A stretch of 45,361 bases of DNA from Psychromonas arctica DSM 14288 (GTDB taxonomy: Bacteria > Pseudomonadota > Gammaproteobacteria > Enterobacterales > Psychromonadaceae): positions 270,286 to 315,646 of the forward strand of contig NZ_KI519478.1 in the NCBI RefSeq assembly GCF_000482725.1, in the 5' to 3' direction. The translations under genes and the position numbers were made by a program. This document shows, piece after piece, positions 1 through 7,951 of the stretch (its first letter is position 1; each line of letters begins with the position of its first letter). Below the pieces are notes generated by a model. The model was not told the DNA's origin, did no database searches, and saw only the letters and a list, made by a program, of their open reading frames with translations.

Positions 1-380
1 AATTTGTGTAGTAAATGATAAATGTTGGTTTTTTGATAGGTAACCCCAAACGTTGTTTGAATATATTCTTGTATATCCTTTCCCTGTAAACGGCCACCTT
101 TTGATTTGATAGCATTATCAATCACATATTGCTTTATGTTAGCAAGCTGCTCTGGCGTGAGTCGATGAGGTCTCCCACTGCGAGGCTTTACTTCCAAACC
201 TGTTAACCCAGAATGAAGGTATGCTTTAATCCAATTGTTGACACTTCTACGGCTTACCTTTAAAAAAGCCGCAATATCAGTTCTACTTTTCCCCTCTAAG
301 AAATGCGAGACTGCGAGTAATTTTAATCGTTGTCTCGCATTGGTTGTCGCATTAATTAATTCAGTAAAATTGTGACTCAT
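1..380 (-). CDS. IS630-family transposase, N-terminal part (cut by window edge)
   Basis: Reading the minus strand from an ATG at 380-378 gives 126 open codons running off the left edge. A clear ribosome-binding site (AAGGAG) lies just upstream. The translation begins MSHNFTELINATT and contains a helix-turn-helix stretch (IAAFLKVSRRSVNNWIKAY, about residues 40-58), followed by a basic GRPHRLTPEQ segment. This is the usual N-terminal DNA-binding region of IS630/Tc1-mariner transposases. The DDE catalytic domain would lie outside the window, so it cannot be said whether the element is intact. No stop or frameshift is seen in the visible part. The IS end should lie somewhere after 380, but I could not fix a terminal inverted repeat. 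Confidence 0.75.
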   Translation of the reverse strand, partial: MSHNFTELINATTNARQRLKLLAVSHFLEGKSRTDIAAFLKVSRRSVNNWIKAYLHSGLTGLEVKPRSGRPHRLTPEQLANIKQYVIDNAIKSKGGRLQGKDIQEYIQTTFGVTYQKTNIYHLLHK

Positions 381-1274
381 ACTAACTCCTTTGTAAGAAC
401 CTTAATTAGATCACATATTTATCGGAAATTGTATTATACGAGAGTATTGGGTCGTGATCAAAGGAACACTGCGGGCCATGGTAGTATCGCGGCAGCTATG
501 GATTATGAGTAATGTTGATCCTTCGTAAGCCACATAGTATCAGAATAATCCTTATTAACTTACTCACTGTTTTTTTGTTTTAGACTTTTGGTGGCAATGA
601 ATTTTTGACCTCGATATAAACAGTAGTAACCATCTAGTGACCATTTTTAGTACTTAGTTGATGATGAAATTCTTTTATAGAGGATAAAAGTCGCACCTAT
701 TTGCATTGCATTGCATTCATATTATTAATGCCAAGTCTTTATATAACCCACCATCTAACTATTACTAAAAATTTTTGTTTTTAGTAATAGTCTTTTGGCG
801 TATCTGCATAGTTTCACAAACGCCTGTACGCGCTAATTTTTATAGAACTGATTAGCAGATATTCAAGCACTGTGTAAAGCTCGAATTAAGTCGACAGATG
901 TTCATTTCGTTCATGGCTTTAATAGTTATCATTTATTTTGCATGGCATCACGAATTATATATTGATTTACCCGATTGCTATGCACAGCACAGAAGGTGTT
1001 TTTTGGGCTATATACCCTATAAGAGGAAGGGATATTTTTGTTTTTTACGCGATCATTTTTTGTGCAAACATCATACTGTTTGTGTGTTTTTTGATCATAA
1101 ATACAGTGCTTAGGATGCTGATATTGGAATTTTAAATTATGTAATTAAATTACACTGTATAATTATTAGCATTAATAAAGAGATCTACGTCACTCTAATT
1201 AATTGTAATTGCATTTTAAATACGATTTTACGAGACATAGATCTCGTTTGTGGTATTTTGCGCATCATAACAAA

Positions 1275-1290
1275 TGTGATTTAAATCACT
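1275..1290. promoter_or_regulatory. CRP-cAMP site upstream of mtlA (distal)
   Basis: TGTGATTTAAATCACT matches TGTGA-N6-TCACA at 9 of 10 core positions and is nearly palindromic. It lies about 240 bp before the mtlA start. CRP control of mannitol PTS operons is established in enteric bacteria; binding here is inferred. Confidence 0.7.
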
Positions 1291-1388
1291 AAATTCAGCT
1301 CATTGACACCTTTGTATTTGATTTGTAGCAATAGTACATCTTATTAAAGTGACTCATGTATCAAAAGTAGTCATTTTGGTTTCTTTTT

Positions 1389-1404
1389 AGTGATCATCTT
1401 CACA
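1389..1404. promoter_or_regulatory. CRP-cAMP site upstream of mtlA (proximal)
   Basis: AGTGATCATCTTCACA matches TGTGA-N6-TCACA at 9 of 10 core positions. It lies about 125 bp before the mtlA start and 114 bp from the distal site, close to 11 helical turns. Two sites facing one promoter resemble the multi-site CRP control of E. coli mtl. Confidence 0.65.
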
Positions 1405-1528
1405 TGAAATGAGGCTATGTTTTATATTTTTGTGAATGTGCTAAATTAATTGTATCAAACGGAATATAACGGTTTTTAATTAACTGTTACTTAACATTAC
1501 TTATAATAAAATTGAACGGGGAAATGAC

Positions 1529-3424
1529 ATGATATCATCCGAGAGTAAAATCAGAGTACAAAACTTTGGTAGGTTCCTATCAAACATGGTTATGCCAAAT
1601 ATTGGGGCATTTATTGCCTGGGGTTTTATTACAGCACTATTTATCCCAACGGGTTGGTTCCCTAATGAAGGTCTAGCTGCTTTAGTTGGCCCAATGATTA
1701 AATTTCTGCTTCCTTTATTAATCGGTTACACCGGTGGTAAATTAGTTGGTGGTGATCGTGGTGCTGTAGTTGGTGCGATTACTACAATGGGTGTTATCGT
1801 AGGTACTGAAATTCCAATGTTCCTCGGTGCAATGATTGTTGGTCCTTTAGGTGGCTGGGCAATCAGTAAATTTGATAAAGCTGTTCATGGTAAAATTAAG
1901 AGCGGTTTTGAAATGTTAGTGAATAACTTCTCATCTGGTATTATCGGGATGATATTAGCTATTATTTCTTACTACTTAATCGGTCCAGCTGTTTTCGTTC
2001 TTTCTGAAGGTCTTGCTGCCGGTGTAAACTTCTTGGTTCAAGCAGGTTTATTACCTCTTACTTCTATTTTTGTTGAACCAGCTAAAATATTATTCTTAAA
2101 TAATGCAATCAACCACGGTATCTTCTCGCCATTAGGTATTCAACAATCTACTGAATTAGGTCAATCTATTTTCTTCTTAATTGAAGCAAACCCTGGTCCT
2201 GGTTTAGGTTTATTACTTGCATACATGGTATTTGGTAAAGGTACTGCTAAACAAACTGCTAGTGGTGCTTCAATAATCCACTTCTTTGGTGGTATCCATG
2301 AAATTTACTTCCCATATGTGTTAATGAACCCTCGTTTAATCCTTGCTGTTATTGCAGGTGGTATGACTGGTGTATTCACGTTAACATTATTTAATGCTGG
2401 TCTTCTTTCTCCTGCATCACCTGGTTCTATCTTCGCTGTATTATTGCTAACACCTAAAGCGTCATTAATTGGTGTTATCTTATCTGTTGTTTTATCTGCT
2501 TCTGTATCTTTCCTTGTTGCTTCTTTATTAATGAAAACGCAAAAAGATTTAGGTGAAGATGAAGGCGATAAACTAGCTGAAGCTTCTAACCAAATGAAAA
2601 ATCTTAAAAATGCACCTGCAGCAGCGGCTCAAGGTAGTGCAAATGTAGATATGGCTAACGTGAATAAAATCATTGTTGCTTGTGATGCTGGTATGGGTTC
2701 TAGTGCAATGGGTGCAAGTTTATTAGCCAAAAAAGTTAAATCTGCGGGATTAAATATTAGTGTTACTAACTGTGCAATTAACAACCTTCCTGGTGATGTT
2801 GATATTGTTATTACGCATAAAGATTTAACGCCTCGTGCAATTAAGCATGCAGCTCAAGCTAAGCATTTATCTCTAACTAACTTCTTAGACAGTACTCTTT
2901 ATGATGGATTAGTAGCTGAAATAATCGCAGCATCAGGAACGCCTGCACCAAGCAGTCAACCTGCTGCAGTTGTTGAAGAACCTACTGCAAAACCTGTATT
3001 TGAATTAACTGAAAAGAATATTTATTTAGGTTTGAAAGCTGAAAACAAACAACAAGCAATACAATTTGCAGGTGAGCAACTTGTAAAATTAGGTTATGCA
3101 GAACCAGCTTACATTGAAGGTATGTTTGAGCGTGAAAAACTAGTAACAACGTATCTTGGTGAATCAATTGCAGTACCACACGGTACGATTGAAGCAAAAG
3201 AAAGTGTTATTAAAACGGGTATTGTCGTATGTCAATATTCAGACGGTATACTGTTTGGTGATGAAGCAGATGATATCGCTAAACTAGTTATTGGTATTGC
3301 TGCTAAGAATGATGAACATATTAGCGTAATCACAACTATAACTAATGCTCTTGATGACCCAGAAGCTATCGAAACATTGATCAATAGTAAAGATGTTCAA
3401 AAAGTATTAAGTATATTAAGTTAG
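1529..3424 (+). CDS. mtlA: Mannitol-specific PTS enzyme IICBA
   Basis: Inner-membrane permease that imports D-mannitol and phosphorylates it to mannitol-1-phosphate using phosphate from HPr. The 631 residues (E. coli MtlA 637) carry all three domains. Domain IIC is about 1-335, with many membrane helices and the substrate-site motif GIHEIYFPYV (about 256-265). Domain IIB is about 378-470, with the phospho-cysteine Cys385 in VACDAGMG. Domain IIA is about 490-631, with the phospho-histidine His551 in AVPHGT. An Ala/Pro-rich linker at about 471-490 joins IIB to IIA. The ATG has a GGGGAAA ribosome-binding site. It is first in mtlADR, behind two CRP sites. All active-site residues are present, so it should be functional. 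Confidence 0.97.
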   Translation: MISSESKIRVQNFGRFLSNMVMPNIGAFIAWGFITALFIPTGWFPNEGLAALVGPMIKFLLPLLIGYTGGKLVGGDRGAVVGAITTMGVIVGTEIPMFLGAMIVGPLGGWAISKFDKAVHGKIKSGFEMLVNNFSSGIIGMILAIISYYLIGPAVFVLSEGLAAGVNFLVQAGLLPLTSIFVEPAKILFLNNAINHGIFSPLGIQQSTELGQSIFFLIEANPGPGLGLLLAYMVFGKGTAKQTASGASIIHFFGGIHEIYFPYVLMNPRLILAVIAGGMTGVFTLTLFNAGLLSPASPGSIFAVLLLTPKASLIGVILSVVLSASVSFLVASLLMKTQKDLGEDEGDKLAEASNQMKNLKNAPAAAAQGSANVDMANVNKIIVACDAGMGSSAMGASLLAKKVKSAGLNISVTNCAINNLPGDVDIVITHKDLTPRAIKHAAQAKHLSLTNFLDSTLYDGLVAEIIAASGTPAPSSQPAAVVEEPTAKPVFELTEKNIYLGLKAENKQQAIQFAGEQLVKLGYAEPAYIEGMFEREKLVTTYLGESIAVPHGTIEAKESVIKTGIVVCQYSDGILFGDEADDIAKLVIGIAAKNDEHISVITTITNALDDPEAIETLINSKDVQKVLSILS

Positions 3425-3441
3425 TCAAATCAGACTTAATT

Positions 3442-3468
3442 AAAACGCTGGTTTTTACCAGCGTTTTT
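3442..3468 (+). terminator. Hairpin with T-run between mtlA and mtlD
   Basis: A perfect 11-bp stem (arms 3442-3452 and 3457-3467, core ACGCTGGT/ACCAGCGT) with a 4-nt loop, followed by T-rich sequence. It has the form of an intrinsic terminator but sits inside the operon, 32 nt before mtlD. It is probably partial, or a barrier protecting the mtlA 3' end, so mtlA mRNA would exceed mtlD mRNA. Confidence 0.75.
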
Positions 3469-3499
3469 CGTTTTAGATTACTTTCATAAGGAAAAAACA

Positions 3500-4642
3500 A
3501 TGAAATCAATTCATTTTGGCGCGGGTAATATTGGCCGTGGCTTTATTGGTAAATTATTAGCAGATGCTGGCATAAAAGTTACTTTTGCTGATGTCGATGA
3601 AAAAGTTATTAATTTGCTAAATACACTGAATACTTACAATGTAAAAGTAGTTGGTGCAGAATGTAAAACAGAAGTTGTTTCTGGTGTTAATGCAATTAAT
3701 TCAACAAGCGAAGAGTTAGTTGCTCTTATCAGTGAAACAGATTTAATCACTACAGCCGTTGGCCCTAATGTATTAGTTATTATCGCTAACAAAATTGCAC
3801 AAGGCTTAGCAGTACGTTTTGATGCAAAAAACGAGCAATTCCTTAATATCATCGCATGTGAAAACATGATCCGAGGTACGACTTTCCTTAAAACAGAAGT
3901 GTATAAACATTTAGATGAAAAATACCATGAGCAAGCAGAGCGCCTAGTTGGTTTTGTTGATTCTGCCGTAGACCGTATTGTACCTCCTTCTGAATCTGAT
4001 GATCCTCTTGAAGTGACAGTGGAAAGCTTCAGTGAGTGGATTGTTGATGAGCAACAATTTAGAGGTGAAATACCTGTTATTGAAGGCATGCAGAAAACTG
4101 ATAACTTAATGGCTTTCATCGAACGTAAACTATTTACCTTAAATACAGGTCATATCATGACTGCTTATTTAGGTGCATTAGCAGGTCATGAAACAGTTAA
4201 AGATGCTATTGATGATGATGCTATTTGTTCTCAGGTAAAACAAGCAATGCAAGAAAGTGGTGAAGTATTGATTAACCGTTATGGTTTTGAGCGTGATGCA
4301 CACAATGCTTACATTGAGAAAATTATCGGTCGCTTTGCAAACCCTTATCTACATGATGAAATTGACCGTGTAGGCCGTCAACCTATCCGTAAGTTAGGTG
4401 AGAATGACCGTTTAGTTAAACCTCTATTAGGCACTATTGAATACGCTACTGCTAATGATATGTTATTAAAAGGTATTGCTGCTGCATTTAAATATAAAAA
4501 TAGCGATGACCCACAAGCAATTGAATTACAATCATCATTAGAAGAGATTGGCTTTATTGCAACACTGTCTAAATACACTGGTTTACCAGCAGACGGTAAT
4601 GAAGCGATCAAAATAGAACAGCTATACCTAGCGATGGCTTAA
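3500..4642 (+). CDS. mtlD: Mannitol-1-phosphate 5-dehydrogenase
   Basis: Cytoplasmic NAD-dependent oxidation of mannitol-1-phosphate to fructose-6-phosphate, the step after MtlA. The 380 residues (E. coli 382) start with a Rossmann motif, [13 protein letters not shown] (residues 5-17). The conserved polyol-dehydrogenase segments CENMIRGT and [12 protein letters not shown] follow near the middle, with the helical C-terminal domain (KLFTLNTGH) after them. An AAGG ribosome-binding site precedes the ATG. It follows mtlA by 75 bp across a hairpin and precedes mtlR. Confidence 0.97.
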   Translation: MKSIHFGAGNIGRGFIGKLLADAGIKVTFADVDEKVINLLNTLNTYNVKVVGAECKTEVVSGVNAINSTSEELVALISETDLITTAVGPNVLVIIANKIAQGLAVRFDAKNEQFLNIIACENMIRGTTFLKTEVYKHLDEKYHEQAERLVGFVDSAVDRIVPPSESDDPLEVTVESFSEWIVDEQQFRGEIPVIEGMQKTDNLMAFIERKLFTLNTGHIMTAYLGALAGHETVKDAIDDDAICSQVKQAMQESGEVLINRYGFERDAHNAYIEKIIGRFANPYLHDEIDRVGRQPIRKLGENDRLVKPLLGTIEYATANDMLLKGIAAAFKYKNSDDPQAIELQSSLEEIGFIATLSKYTGLPADGNEAIKIEQLYLAMA

Positions 4643-4650
4643 AAAAAATA

Positions 4651-4676
4651 GTTGTACGAGAGCTATCTCGTACAAC
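4651..4676. repeat. Perfect 11-bp inverted repeat at the mtlD-mtlR junction
   Basis: Arms GTTGTACGAGA (4651-4661) and TCTCGTACAAC (4666-4676) with loop GCTA. It lies 9 bp after the mtlD stop and is preceded by eight A residues. On the plus strand no T-run follows. Read from the minus strand the A-run becomes the T-run of an intrinsic terminator. It also covers the only start codon (TTG 4652) upstream of the mtlR ATG. Confidence 0.8.
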
Positions 4677-4693
4677 CTAACCTAGCTGAGCTT

Positions 4694-5227
4694 ATGTCAA
4701 AACAACTGCAAGAAACTGAAATACTAGAATGTCTAAATACGAGCCTGACAGCTCGTGGTTTTTTTATCTCTACTGTGGATATATTTGAACAACTTATTCA
4801 AGGATTAATTGAACGTATTTTTCTGAAAAATGATTTTGCTGTTCAATCTGTTGTAGGCCCACTACTACATAATTCAGGGCCTTTAGGTGAGTTGTCTGTT
4901 CGTTTAAAGCTATTATTTGGATTAGGGGTGATACCTCATGCTATTTATCAAGATATAGAAAGCATTATAAAATTAAAAAATTTACTCAGTAACGATAGTG
5001 CCGAATACCACTTTACTGATCAGTTAATTGCTAATGAGATTAAATCTCTCCATTTAGCTAAAAATATGAATATGAGTATTTTTGAATTAGTGGCTATCGC
5101 GCAAGATGATATCGATTTAACTTTTTATAAAATGCAACTAGATAGACAGCAACAAGTGATCAAATCATCTTTAGCGCTTGAAATTATTTCTCTCTGCGAA
5201 ACGTTAAATAAAGAAAGTCCTTTTTAA
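4694..5227 (+). CDS. mtlR: Mannitol operon repressor MtlR
   Basis: Negative regulator of the mannitol operon in E. coli, where it is also encoded last in mtlADR. The protein shares the family's core features: an N-terminal helical part, the block VVGPLLHNSGPLGELSVRLK and a following LFGLGVI. It has no classical DNA-binding motif, as is usual for the family. I chose ATG 4694 (177 residues) because the in-frame TTG at 4652 (191 residues) lies inside a strong hairpin with no ribosome-binding site, and the family match begins about here. The ribosome-binding site of 4694 is itself weak, which would keep repressor levels low. Confidence 0.85.
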   Translation: MSKQLQETEILECLNTSLTARGFFISTVDIFEQLIQGLIERIFLKNDFAVQSVVGPLLHNSGPLGELSVRLKLLFGLGVIPHAIYQDIESIIKLKNLLSNDSAEYHFTDQLIANEIKSLHLAKNMNMSIFELVAIAQDDIDLTFYKMQLDRQQQVIKSSLALEIISLCETLNKESPF

Positions 5228-5324
5228 TACTTTAATCATAAAAGGGTCGTTATACGACTTTAAACTCGCGAAAAATAGATAATTGTTGATTAAATACTAT
5301 TAGCATTGGCTAGTTTATGAAATA

Positions 5325-5366
5325 AAAAAGGCTCTGATACCGATAGGTATCAGAGCCTTTTTATTT
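5325..5366. terminator. Bidirectional terminator between mtlR and hslU
   Basis: A perfect 17-bp stem (arms 5325-5341 and 5346-5362, core GGCTCTGATACC) with loop GATA, an A-run on the left and a T-run on the right. It serves the converging mtlR (+) and hslU (-). Confidence 0.92.
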
Positions 5367-5386
5367 ATATATAATGAATGCTTACT

Positions 5387-6733
5387 TTATAATATATAAC
5401 GAGTTAAATCTTCATCTTGAACGACTTCATCTAGCATACTAGCAACATAGGCTTCATCAATAGTAATAGATTCACCTGAACGTTCAGTGGCTTCATAAGA
5501 TAGCTCATCCATAATGTGTTCCATCATGGTATGTAAGCGTCGTGCTCCGATGTTTTCAGTCGTTTCATTAACATGCCATGCTGACTTCGCTATTTTATTG
5601 ATACCGCATTGAGTGAAAGTAATAGTCACTCCTTCAGTCGCCAATAAAGCTTGATATTGTTCGCTTAAAGACGCTTTCGGTTCAGTTAAAATACGTGCTA
5701 AATCTTCTTCACGTAAAGCTTCTAATTCAACACGAATAGGTAAACGCCCCTGTAATTCAGGAATTAAATCAGACGGTTTTGCTACTTGGAAAGCACCTGA
5801 AGCGATAAATAGCATATGGTCTGTTTTCACCATGCCATGTTTAGTTTGTACTGTTGAGCCTTCAATTAAAGGAAGCAGATCACGCTGTACGCCTTCGCGT
5901 GAAACATCAGGACCAGATGACTCACCACGTTTACATATTTTATCAATTTCATCTATAAAGATGATGCCATTGTTTTCTGCAGCGAAAATTGCTTTTTCTT
6001 TTAAGTCTTCTTGGTTAATCAGTTTTGACGCTTCGTTTTCTACTAATGCTTTTAATGCGTCCTTAATTTTCATTTTACGTTTTTTAGACTCGCTCTTATT
6101 ACCTAGGTTTTGGAACATGCCTTGCAGTTGATTTGTCATCTCCTCCATACCAGGAGGAGCCATTATTTCTACACCAAATTGTGGTGCAGGCACATCAATC
6201 TCAACTTCTTTATCATCCAGTTTACCTTCACGTAATTTTTTACGGAAAGATTGTCTAGCAGGACCTTCTTCAATTACATCTGATTTATTTACATCCCATT
6301 CTGTTGCTGTTTTAGCAGGTGGAATAAGAATATCTAAAATACGTTCTTCAGCTAAATCTTCTGCTTTTGCGGTTACTTTTGCTAATTCTTGTTCTTTGGT
6401 TATTTTAATTGCAGCTTCAACTAAATCTTTAACAATACTTTCAACTTCTTTACCGACATAACCTACTTCAGTAAACTTGGTTGCTTCAACTTTAATGAAA
6501 GGTGCATTCGCTAATTTTGCTAAACGGCGTGCAATCTCAGTTTTACCGACACCTGTAGGACCGATCATTAAAATATTTTTAGGGGTTACTTCTTGGCGAA
6601 TATCTTCATTTAATTGCATTCGACGCCAACGATTACGTAATGCGATAGCAACAGCACGTTTAGCTTTGCTTTGGCCAATGATGTGGCGATCTAATTCATG
6701 TGCTATTTGTTGTGGAGTCATATTATTAGTCAT
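5387..6733 (-). CDS. hslU: ATP-dependent protease ATPase subunit HslU
   Basis: AAA+ unfoldase ring that feeds substrates to the HslV peptidase. The 448 residues (E. coli 443) show Walker [10 protein letters not shown] (Lys64), the pore loop GYVG (91-94), a variable intermediate domain at about 110-240, Walker B FIDEIDKI, a sensor/arginine-finger region ([12 protein letters not shown]), and the C-terminal tail TRYIL that docks in HslV pockets. A ribosome-binding site (AGGAA) precedes the ATG. It lies 8 bp after hslV in the same operon, behind a heat-shock promoter. Confidence 0.97.
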   Translation of the reverse strand: MTNNMTPQQIAHELDRHIIGQSKAKRAVAIALRNRWRRMQLNEDIRQEVTPKNILMIGPTGVGKTEIARRLAKLANAPFIKVEATKFTEVGYVGKEVESIVKDLVEAAIKITKEQELAKVTAKAEDLAEERILDILIPPAKTATEWDVNKSDVIEEGPARQSFRKKLREGKLDDKEVEIDVPAPQFGVEIMAPPGMEEMTNQLQGMFQNLGNKSESKKRKMKIKDALKALVENEASKLINQEDLKEKAIFAAENNGIIFIDEIDKICKRGESSGPDVSREGVQRDLLPLIEGSTVQTKHGMVKTDHMLFIASGAFQVAKPSDLIPELQGRLPIRVELEALREEDLARILTEPKASLSEQYQALLATEGVTITFTQCGINKIAKSAWHVNETTENIGARRLHTMMEHIMDELSYEATERSGESITIDEAYVASMLDEVVQDEDLTRYIL

Positions 6734-6741
6734 GTGTATTC

Positions 6742-7290
6742 CTATTTTTTTGTTGCTTCTTCAGCATCAATGTCGATACATTCAATCGTTTGGTTAGTGT
6801 TAGTAAATACACATATATTGCCTGCAATAGTTAAGGCTTTTTCAACTATTTCTTGTGCGGATAAGTCAGTATTCTCTAATAAAGCCATTGCTGCAGATTG
6901 TGCGAAATTACCACCTGAACCAATTGCAATTAAGTCATTTTCAGGTCTAACTACATCACCATTACCAGTAATAATGTATGAATGCTTTTTATCGGCAACC
7001 GCTAATAAAGCTTCTAGTTTTCTTAACATGCGGTCCGTACGCCAATCTTTGGCTAATTCCACTGCGGCACGCTCAAGGTTACCTTGATGGGCTTGTAGCT
7101 TGGCTTCAAAACGTTCTAAAAGAGTAAAAGCATCCGCCGTACCGCCAGCAAAACCTGCAATGACTTGATCATTGTATAAACGGTGTACTTTGCGTGCATT
7201 GCCTTTCATTACGGTGTTGCCGAGTGATACCTGACCATCACCACCGATAACCACTTGATTACCGCGTCGTACAGAAACAATAGTCGTCAT
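6742..7290 (-). CDS. hslV: ATP-dependent protease proteolytic subunit HslV
   Basis: Threonine peptidase of the two-ring HslUV protease in the cytoplasm. The 182 residues begin [10 protein letters not shown], so removal of Met exposes the catalytic Thr. The motifs GDGQVSLG and [13 protein letters not shown] are typical of the bacterial proteasome-like family (E. coli 176 residues). A ribosome-binding site, AAAAGGG, precedes the start. It lies upstream of hslU and downstream of ftsN, with a sigma-32 promoter between it and ftsN. Confidence 0.97.
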   Translation of the reverse strand: MTTIVSVRRGNQVVIGGDGQVSLGNTVMKGNARKVHRLYNDQVIAGFAGGTADAFTLLERFEAKLQAHQGNLERAAVELAKDWRTDRMLRKLEALLAVADKKHSYIITGNGDVVRPENDLIAIGSGGNFAQSAAMALLENTDLSAQEIVEKALTIAGNICVFTNTNQTIECIDIDAEEATKK

Positions 7291-7354
7291 ATTGAACCCT
7301 TTTGTTGTTTATTAACTAAATGAATGGCCAAATATATTGGCTGATAAATATAAA

Positions 7355-7380
7355 ATGGGGTGGTTTTTATTGAATTCAAG
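7355..7380 (-). promoter_or_regulatory. Sigma-32 heat-shock promoter of hslVU
   Basis: Read on the minus strand, CTTGAA (7380-7375), a 14-bp spacer, then CCCCATTTT (the CCCCAT core is at 7360-7355). This is close to the RpoH consensus CTTGAA-N13-17-CCCCATNT. It would start transcription about 55 nt before the hslV ATG, which fits the known heat-shock control of hslVU in E. coli. Confidence 0.85.
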
Positions 7381-7394
7381 GGGAAATAGATAAA

Positions 7395-7418
7395 GAAAAG
7401 GAGAACCTAAGTTCTCCT
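7395..7418 (-). terminator. Terminator after ftsN
   Basis: An 8-bp stem AGGAGAAC/GTTCTCCT (7399-7406 and 7411-7418) with a 4-nt loop. On the minus strand it is followed by TTTTCTTT. It lies 10 bp beyond the ftsN stop and just upstream of the hslV promoter, separating the two units. Confidence 0.8.
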
Positions 7419-7427
7419 ATTAAATGA

Positions 7428-7949
7428 TTAACGCCAGAACCATATCAGACAGCCGTTGATTTTGGCTCGTTGTAGTTTATGACGTTGTTTTTCAGCTAAA
7501 CGCTTACGTTCGTAAGGACCTAATATCACACGATACCAATTACCCGTTTTTTTAACTTGGCTTTCTAATCCTTGGAAGGCTATTTTAGCTTTTAAAGATT
7601 CTGCATCCCCTTGTTGTCTAAACGAACCACACTGCATTTGATAAGGTTGAGTTGATTTTTGTTGTTCAGGGATCTCTACTTTAACCTCTTTGGTTTTTAA
7701 TATATCAACGTAATCCCACTGCGGTTGAGGTTTTTCAGGCAGAACTTCTTCATTTTTGACCGTTGCTTTTTTAGGTTTTACTTGAGCAGTCGGTTTATCA
7801 ACAGCAAAAACAAAATAGCCAATAAAAGTAATTAACACGAGTGCAAAAAAGCAAGCAATATACGGAAACCCTTGTGGATTAGGCTTCCGTTTGTTATTTC
7901 TTTTATTAGCTCCCCGTTTAGCGGGTTTTCTGCGTGTTACTTTGGCCAT
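7428..7949 (-). CDS. ftsN: Cell division protein FtsN, compact form (SPOR domain)
   Basis: Bitopic inner-membrane division protein that activates septal peptidoglycan synthesis. The 173 residues comprise a very basic cytoplasmic tail (1-27), a membrane helix (about 28-50), a short periplasmic stretch, and a C-terminal SPOR domain (about 100-173: MQCGSFRQQGDAESLKAKI ... VILGPYERKRLAEK). The essential activating motif of E. coli FtsN (W..Y...L) is visible as Trp78, Tyr80 and Leu84. E. coli FtsN has 319 residues; here the long disordered linker is almost absent. It starts 2 bp after argS. The argS-ftsN-hslVU order supports the identity over another SPOR protein. Confidence 0.88.
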   Translation of the reverse strand: MAKVTRRKPAKRGANKRNNKRKPNPQGFPYIACFFALVLITFIGYFVFAVDKPTAQVKPKKATVKNEEVLPEKPQPQWDYVDILKTKEVKVEIPEQQKSTQPYQMQCGSFRQQGDAESLKAKIAFQGLESQVKKTGNWYRVILGPYERKRLAEKQRHKLQRAKINGCLIWFWR

Positions 7950-7951
7950 TA

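Larger units (their letters stand above)
381..1528. other. Long non-coding gap between the IS fragment and mtlA
   Basis: About 1.15 kb of AT-rich DNA with no convincing gene. Two overlapping short frames at 898-1135 have no ribosome-binding site and a composition unlike the real proteins. Visible structure: three TTGCA units at 701-715; a perfect 13-bp inverted repeat (arms 759-771 and 778-790); a 15-bp palindrome at 1140-1154; a 12-bp inverted repeat with one mismatch (arms 1180-1191 and 1234-1245); and two CRP-like sites near mtlA. The right part is evidently the mtl control region. The left part may be decayed insertion DNA. Confidence 0.6.

Noticed and set aside
898-1135. Two overlapping short plus-strand frames of 71 and 65 codons
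   Set aside because: No ribosome-binding site, no family likeness, AT-rich random composition in a control region.
3634-4119. 161-codon minus-strand frame inside mtlD
   Set aside because: Antisense shadow of a well-conserved gene; Ser/Thr-rich, with no ribosome-binding site.
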